64,000 nucleotides of DNA, taken from Labrys wisconsinensis (GTDB lineage: Bacteria; Pseudomonadota; Alphaproteobacteria; Rhizobiales; Labraceae). Made by a program: the position numbers and the translations under genes. The notes under the pieces were generated by a model that saw only the letters and a program-made list of their open reading frames with translations, did no database searches and had not been told where the DNA came from. The DNA is taken from positions 124,001 through 188,000 of the forward strand of contig NZ_JAUSVX010000013.1 of the NCBI RefSeq assembly GCF_030814995.1. Direction: 5' to 3'. Each line of letters opens with the position of its first letter. Positions within the stretch are counted from its first letter, which is position 1. Shown here one piece after another: positions 61,275 to 64,000 of the stretch.

Positions 61275-62188
61275 CCATCCTTCGCCCGGAGATCGCGGCG
61301 CGCCTGTTCGACACGCCGCTGATGGTGGATGCCCGCAAGGCGAGCGCCATCGCCGCCGCACTCGGCGGCCGCATCGTCGAGGGTGGCGTCATGGTGCTCG
61401 GCGCGGAGGCGATCGAGCACATCGCCTTCTCCGGCGGCCGCCCGTCCGCGGGCCGGGTCGGCGACCGGCTCGGACGAGCCTATGACCGAGAGGGCCTCGC
61501 CCCGTTCGACCTGGTCGACGGCGTCGCCGTCATCCCGGTCGAGGGCACGTTGGTGCATAAGGGCGCCTATGTCGGCTCCTATTCGGGCCGCACCTCGTAT
61601 CAGGGCCTGCAGAGCCAGATCGTCCGGGCGGCGCGCTCGGACGCCGTCAAGGGCGTCGCGTTCGAGGTCGATAGCTTCGGCGGCGAGGTGGCGGGGGCTT
61701 TCGAGACGGCGGACATGATCGCCGGCCTATCGAAGCTCAAGCCGACCATCGCCATCCTCACCGACCACGCGCTGTCGGCGGGCTATCTCTTGGCGGCCCC
61801 TGCGCGCCAGGTGGTCCTGCCCGAGACCGGGCGGGCCGGGTCGATCGGCGTGATCACGCTCCATGCCGACTATTCCGAGCGGCTCGCCAAGGATGGCGTG
61901 CGGGTGACGATCCTCGCCGCCGGCGCGCACAAGGCCGATGGCAATCCCTTCGAGCCGCTGCCCGATGCCGTCGCGGGCAGGATCCGCGCCGAGCTGGAGA
62001 GCATGCGCCAGACCTTCGCCGGCGCGGTGGGCCGCTATCGCGGCGCCCGGCTCGACCGGGGCCGCGCCCTGGCGACCGAAGCCCAGGACTATCGCGGGTC
62101 CGAGGCGGTTGCCGTAGGCCTCGCCGATGCGGTCGGCCCGGCGAACGATGCCTTCGCGGCCTTCGTCAAGGCCGTCAACCGGGGCTGA
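61271..62188 (+). CDS. Head maturation S49 peptidase (gpC-like)
   Basis: A 305-residue ClpP/SppA-fold protease that processes head proteins. DGVAVIPVEGTLVHKG, FEVDSFGGEVAGAFETADMI, the nucleophile Ser in ALSAGYLLAA and the Lys/Ser region in RAGSIGVITLHADYSERL are visible. Short form without the C-terminal scaffold; the next gene may supply that function. Confidence 0.93.
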   Translation: MTILRPEIAARLFDTPLMVDARKASAIAAALGGRIVEGGVMVLGAEAIEHIAFSGGRPSAGRVGDRLGRAYDREGLAPFDLVDGVAVIPVEGTLVHKGAYVGSYSGRTSYQGLQSQIVRAARSDAVKGVAFEVDSFGGEVAGAFETADMIAGLSKLKPTIAILTDHALSAGYLLAAPARQVVLPETGRAGSIGVITLHADYSERLAKDGVRVTILAAGAHKADGNPFEPLPDAVAGRIRAELESMRQTFAGAVGRYRGARLDRGRALATEAQDYRGSEAVAVGLADAVGPANDAFAAFVKAVNRG

Positions 62189-62210
62189 CCGCCCCATCAG
62201 GAGACAGACC

Positions 62211-62636
62211 ATGGAAACCTCCTTGCTTGCGGCGGTCCACGCTGCCGCGAATCCCGAGACTGCGCCCGCCGCGCCCCCGGCCCCCGCCATGGCGTCGGCG
62301 CAGGCGATCGAGGCGGCCCGTGCCGAGGGGCATAAGGCTGGCCTCGCCGCCGGGGCCTCGGCCGAGCGGGCCCGTGGCAAGGCCATCCTCGGCAGCGACG
62401 CGGCGAAGAGCCGCCGCGAGCTCGCCGAACATCTCGCCTTCGAGACCGAGCTCTCGGTCGAGGCGGCTGCAGCCATCCTCGTCAAGGCGCCCGAGGAGGC
62501 CAAGGGGGCGCGCCTCGATGGGCGCGTGCCGAACCCGAACATCGCTCCGGACGCGGCCCCCGCCGCCGACAAGAACAACGATCCGGCCGAGCGCCTGATG
62601 GGCGCGCTCGACCGCGTCGCCGGCAAGGCCGCCTGA
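62211..62636 (+). CDS. Scaffold-like head protein
   Basis: A 141-residue Ala-rich protein (start 62211, AGGAG): QAIEAARAEGHKAGLAAGASAERARGKAILGSDAAKSRRELAEHLAFETELSVEAAAAIL, then a polar tail. Resembles the gpC C-terminal/Nu3-like scaffold region as a separate gene. Assignment by composition and position. Confidence 0.7.
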   Translation: METSLLAAVHAAANPETAPAAPPAPAMASAQAIEAARAEGHKAGLAAGASAERARGKAILGSDAAKSRRELAEHLAFETELSVEAAAAILVKAPEEAKGARLDGRVPNPNIAPDAAPAADKNNDPAERLMGALDRVAGKAA

Positions 62637-62676
62637 GGCGGCCTCCCCTCCCACCCTCGCAAACAGGATCACCGCC

Positions 62677-63048
62677 ATGGCGCGCAACCTGGTCGAAACC
62701 GCATCCTTCTCGCCGACACACGTGGTGGTCGGCGATCTCAAGGTCTTCGCCGAGCCGGAGACCATCCTGTCCGGGCAGACCCTGCTGCAGTGGACCGTCG
62801 TCGGCCGCGTCACCGCCTCGGGCAAGTGGATCAAGTGCGTCGCGTCCGCCAATGACGGCTCGCAGGTGCCGCGCGGCATCACCGTCGATGCGGTCGACGC
62901 CTCCGCCGGCGACCTGGTTGGGCCGGTCTACAAGCTCGGCCAGTTCAACCCCGACCTCCTGGCCATGGATGCGAGCTGGACCGCTGCGGCGCTCAAGGCG
63001 GCCTTCGCCGGCTCCGGCATCTTCCTGCGCTCGCCGCTGACGCTCTGA
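62677..63048 (+). CDS. Head decoration protein (gpD-like)
   Basis: A 123-residue protein: SFSPTHVVVGDLKVFAEPETILSGQTLLQWTVVGRVTASGKW, then SQVPRGITVDAVDASAGDLVGPVYKLGQFNP. Typical of the lambda gpD/phage decoration family that stabilises the expanded head as trimers. Placed before the capsid gene as in lambda. Confidence 0.92.
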   Translation: MARNLVETASFSPTHVVVGDLKVFAEPETILSGQTLLQWTVVGRVTASGKWIKCVASANDGSQVPRGITVDAVDASAGDLVGPVYKLGQFNPDLLAMDASWTAAALKAAFAGSGIFLRSPLTL

Positions 63049-63130
63049 CCGGGGCGCCGTCCTGGCCTGACCCGTTGCCGCGGCGGTCCGCCGCGGTTCC
63101 TTCCACCGACATCGAGAGGATTGCGCCACC

Positions 63131-64000
63131 ATGGCGACGCTCTATGACACCCACACCCTGGCGCGCGTTCTCGAAGCCAAGGTGCAGACCCCGCGGACGT
63201 TCCTGCTGGAGAAGTTCTATCCGTCGGTGATGACGTTCGACACCGAGACGGTCGACCTCGACATCATCACCCGTGGGGCCAAGCTGGCGCCCTTCGTTCA
63301 CGAGGACGCGCCGGGTCGGCCGGTGACCACCGGCGGCTACGTGACCAAGCTGTTCAAGCCTTTGCCGATGAAGATGAACGATGCCGTCAACCCGGCCAAG
63401 GCGATGAAGCGCCGGGCGGGCGAGCGCTACGCGGGCGAGGTCACCCCGGCCGACCGCCTCGAGGCGCTGACAGTCGACAAGATTGCCGAGCAGCGCAAGG
63501 CCTGGCTGCGCCGCCTGGAGTGGTTCGCGGCCACGATGCTGCGGGATGCGGCGCTCACCATCGCAACCGAGGACCTCGGCGACGCGGTGCTCGACCTCGG
63601 TCGCGACGCAGGGTTGAAGGTCACCCTTGCCGGCGCCAACCGATGGGGCCAGGCCGGAGTCAGCCCGGTCGACAACCTCGAGGCATGGCTGACGCTGGTG
63701 TTGAGCAAGAGCGGCGTCTTTCCGACCGACGTCGTCTTCGGCACCGAGGCCTGGAAGCTGTTTCGCGTCGATCCCAAGTTCGACAAGTTCCTCGACCGCA
63801 ATCTGGGGCGGAGCGACACTGTCGAGATCGCCCCGGTCGATGTCTCCATGGGCGCGCTCATGGGCCGCGTCGGCAACACCAACATCTGGGTCTATCAGCA
63901 GACTTACGAGGACGATGCCGGCAACGCGCAGAAGTTCATCGACGACTATGACGTGATCCTTGCCTCGCAGGCGATCGAAGGCATCCGGGCCTTCGGAGCG
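63131..64000 (+). CDS. Major capsid protein (gpE family), incomplete
   Basis: The first 290 residues of the main head protein; the window ends before the stop. LYDTHTLARVLEAKVQTPRTFLLEKFYPSVMTFDTETVDLDII, GYVTKLFKPLPMKMNDAVNPAKAMKRRAGERYAGEVTPADR and DVVFGTEAWKLFRVDPKF are typical of the lambda-E (HK97-fold) family. ATG 63131 is 83 bases after the decoration gene. Confidence 0.93.
   Translation, partial: MATLYDTHTLARVLEAKVQTPRTFLLEKFYPSVMTFDTETVDLDIITRGAKLAPFVHEDAPGRPVTTGGYVTKLFKPLPMKMNDAVNPAKAMKRRAGERYAGEVTPADRLEALTVDKIAEQRKAWLRRLEWFAATMLRDAALTIATEDLGDAVLDLGRDAGLKVTLAGANRWGQAGVSPVDNLEAWLTLVLSKSGVFPTDVVFGTEAWKLFRVDPKFDKFLDRNLGRSDTVEIAPVDVSMGALMGRVGNTNIWVYQQTYEDDAGNAQKFIDDYDVILASQAIEGIRAFGA

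Larger units (their letters stand above)
37811..64000. mobile_element. Prophage, left part (right end beyond the window)
   Basis: From the 3' end of tRNA-Gly onward all genes are phage-type: integrase, a leftward early operon, CI-like and Cro-like regulators, a rightward replication operon and a lambda-type head module (GpA terminase, gpW, portal, S49 protease, decoration protein, capsid). The left attachment site is expected within the tRNA 3' part (about 37811-37829). The right copy is off the window, so exact borders cannot be shown. Confidence 0.9.

Overview
The window is high-GC DNA from an alphaproteobacterium, most likely of the order Hyphomicrobiales (Rhizobiales). The evidence is a C4-pathway 5-aminolevulinate synthase, groESL behind a CIRCE element, the argD-argF-hslO-apaG order, DUF2336 and FixJ-like proteins, and GcrA and GapR homologues. 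The genus cannot be fixed from sequence alone. About 37.8 kb is chromosome with one toxin island. The last ~26 kb is the left part of a lambdoid-type prophage that runs off the right edge.

Left edge (1-4.4 kb): the 5' part of a group II intron with the N-terminus of its reverse transcriptase, then a leftward toxin-immunity operon. The toxin is an 856-residue protein whose long Ala/Pro/Gly-rich N-terminal part looks virion-like (inferred). It ends in a nucleic-acid deaminase domain (HTE, PCSRC). Two Imm10-like immunity genes follow, the first of them truncated. The toxin tip and immunity genes are much AT-richer than the chromosome, so the cassette looks acquired.

Housekeeping and accessory chromosome (4.9-37.7 kb): an SDR, a ThDP enzyme and a conserved small protein; a Crp/Fnr regulator; a Ddl-like ATP-grasp enzyme; groESL. 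Next comes an eight-gene rightward cluster (13.4-21.1 kb): GntR regulator, polyamine-type ABC importer, RraA-like protein, HpcH/HpaI aldolase and an AruI-like ThDP decarboxylase. It plausibly imports and breaks down a guanidino or polyamine-like compound. After that come a DMT exporter, hemA, a FixJ-like regulator with a damaged receiver, an aminotransferase, mscL, a DUF2336 protein, a lytic transglycosylase, a short CitE-like protein, a flavin reductase, an argE-like deacylase and an Hpt/CheY pair. A 386-bp MITE-like insertion sits inside a REP palindrome and is bounded by a 10-bp direct repeat. Then hslO, argF, argD, apaG and a lipoprotein gene.

Prophage (37.8-64 kb): integrated at tRNA-Gly(CCC). 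A tightly overlapping leftward early operon runs from 45.5 to 37.9 kb: small proteins, HD hydrolase, GapR homologue, PcfJ-like protein, TSCPD, ASCH and SSB proteins, nuclease, excisionase-like protein and integrase. It contains two broken genes, an HNH nuclease and a C5 DNA methyltransferase remnant. A CI/LexA-like repressor and a Cro/YdaS-like protein face each other. Palindromes of the form ATGAAAG-N5-CTTTCAT lie at both early promoters, suggesting one operator set. The rightward operon carries regulators, a GcrA homologue, two DNA methyltransferases, a primase-polymerase/D5 helicase and then an iteron-rich putative origin. The late head module (TerS-like, GpA terminase, gpW, portal, S49 protease, decoration protein, major capsid) runs off the window.
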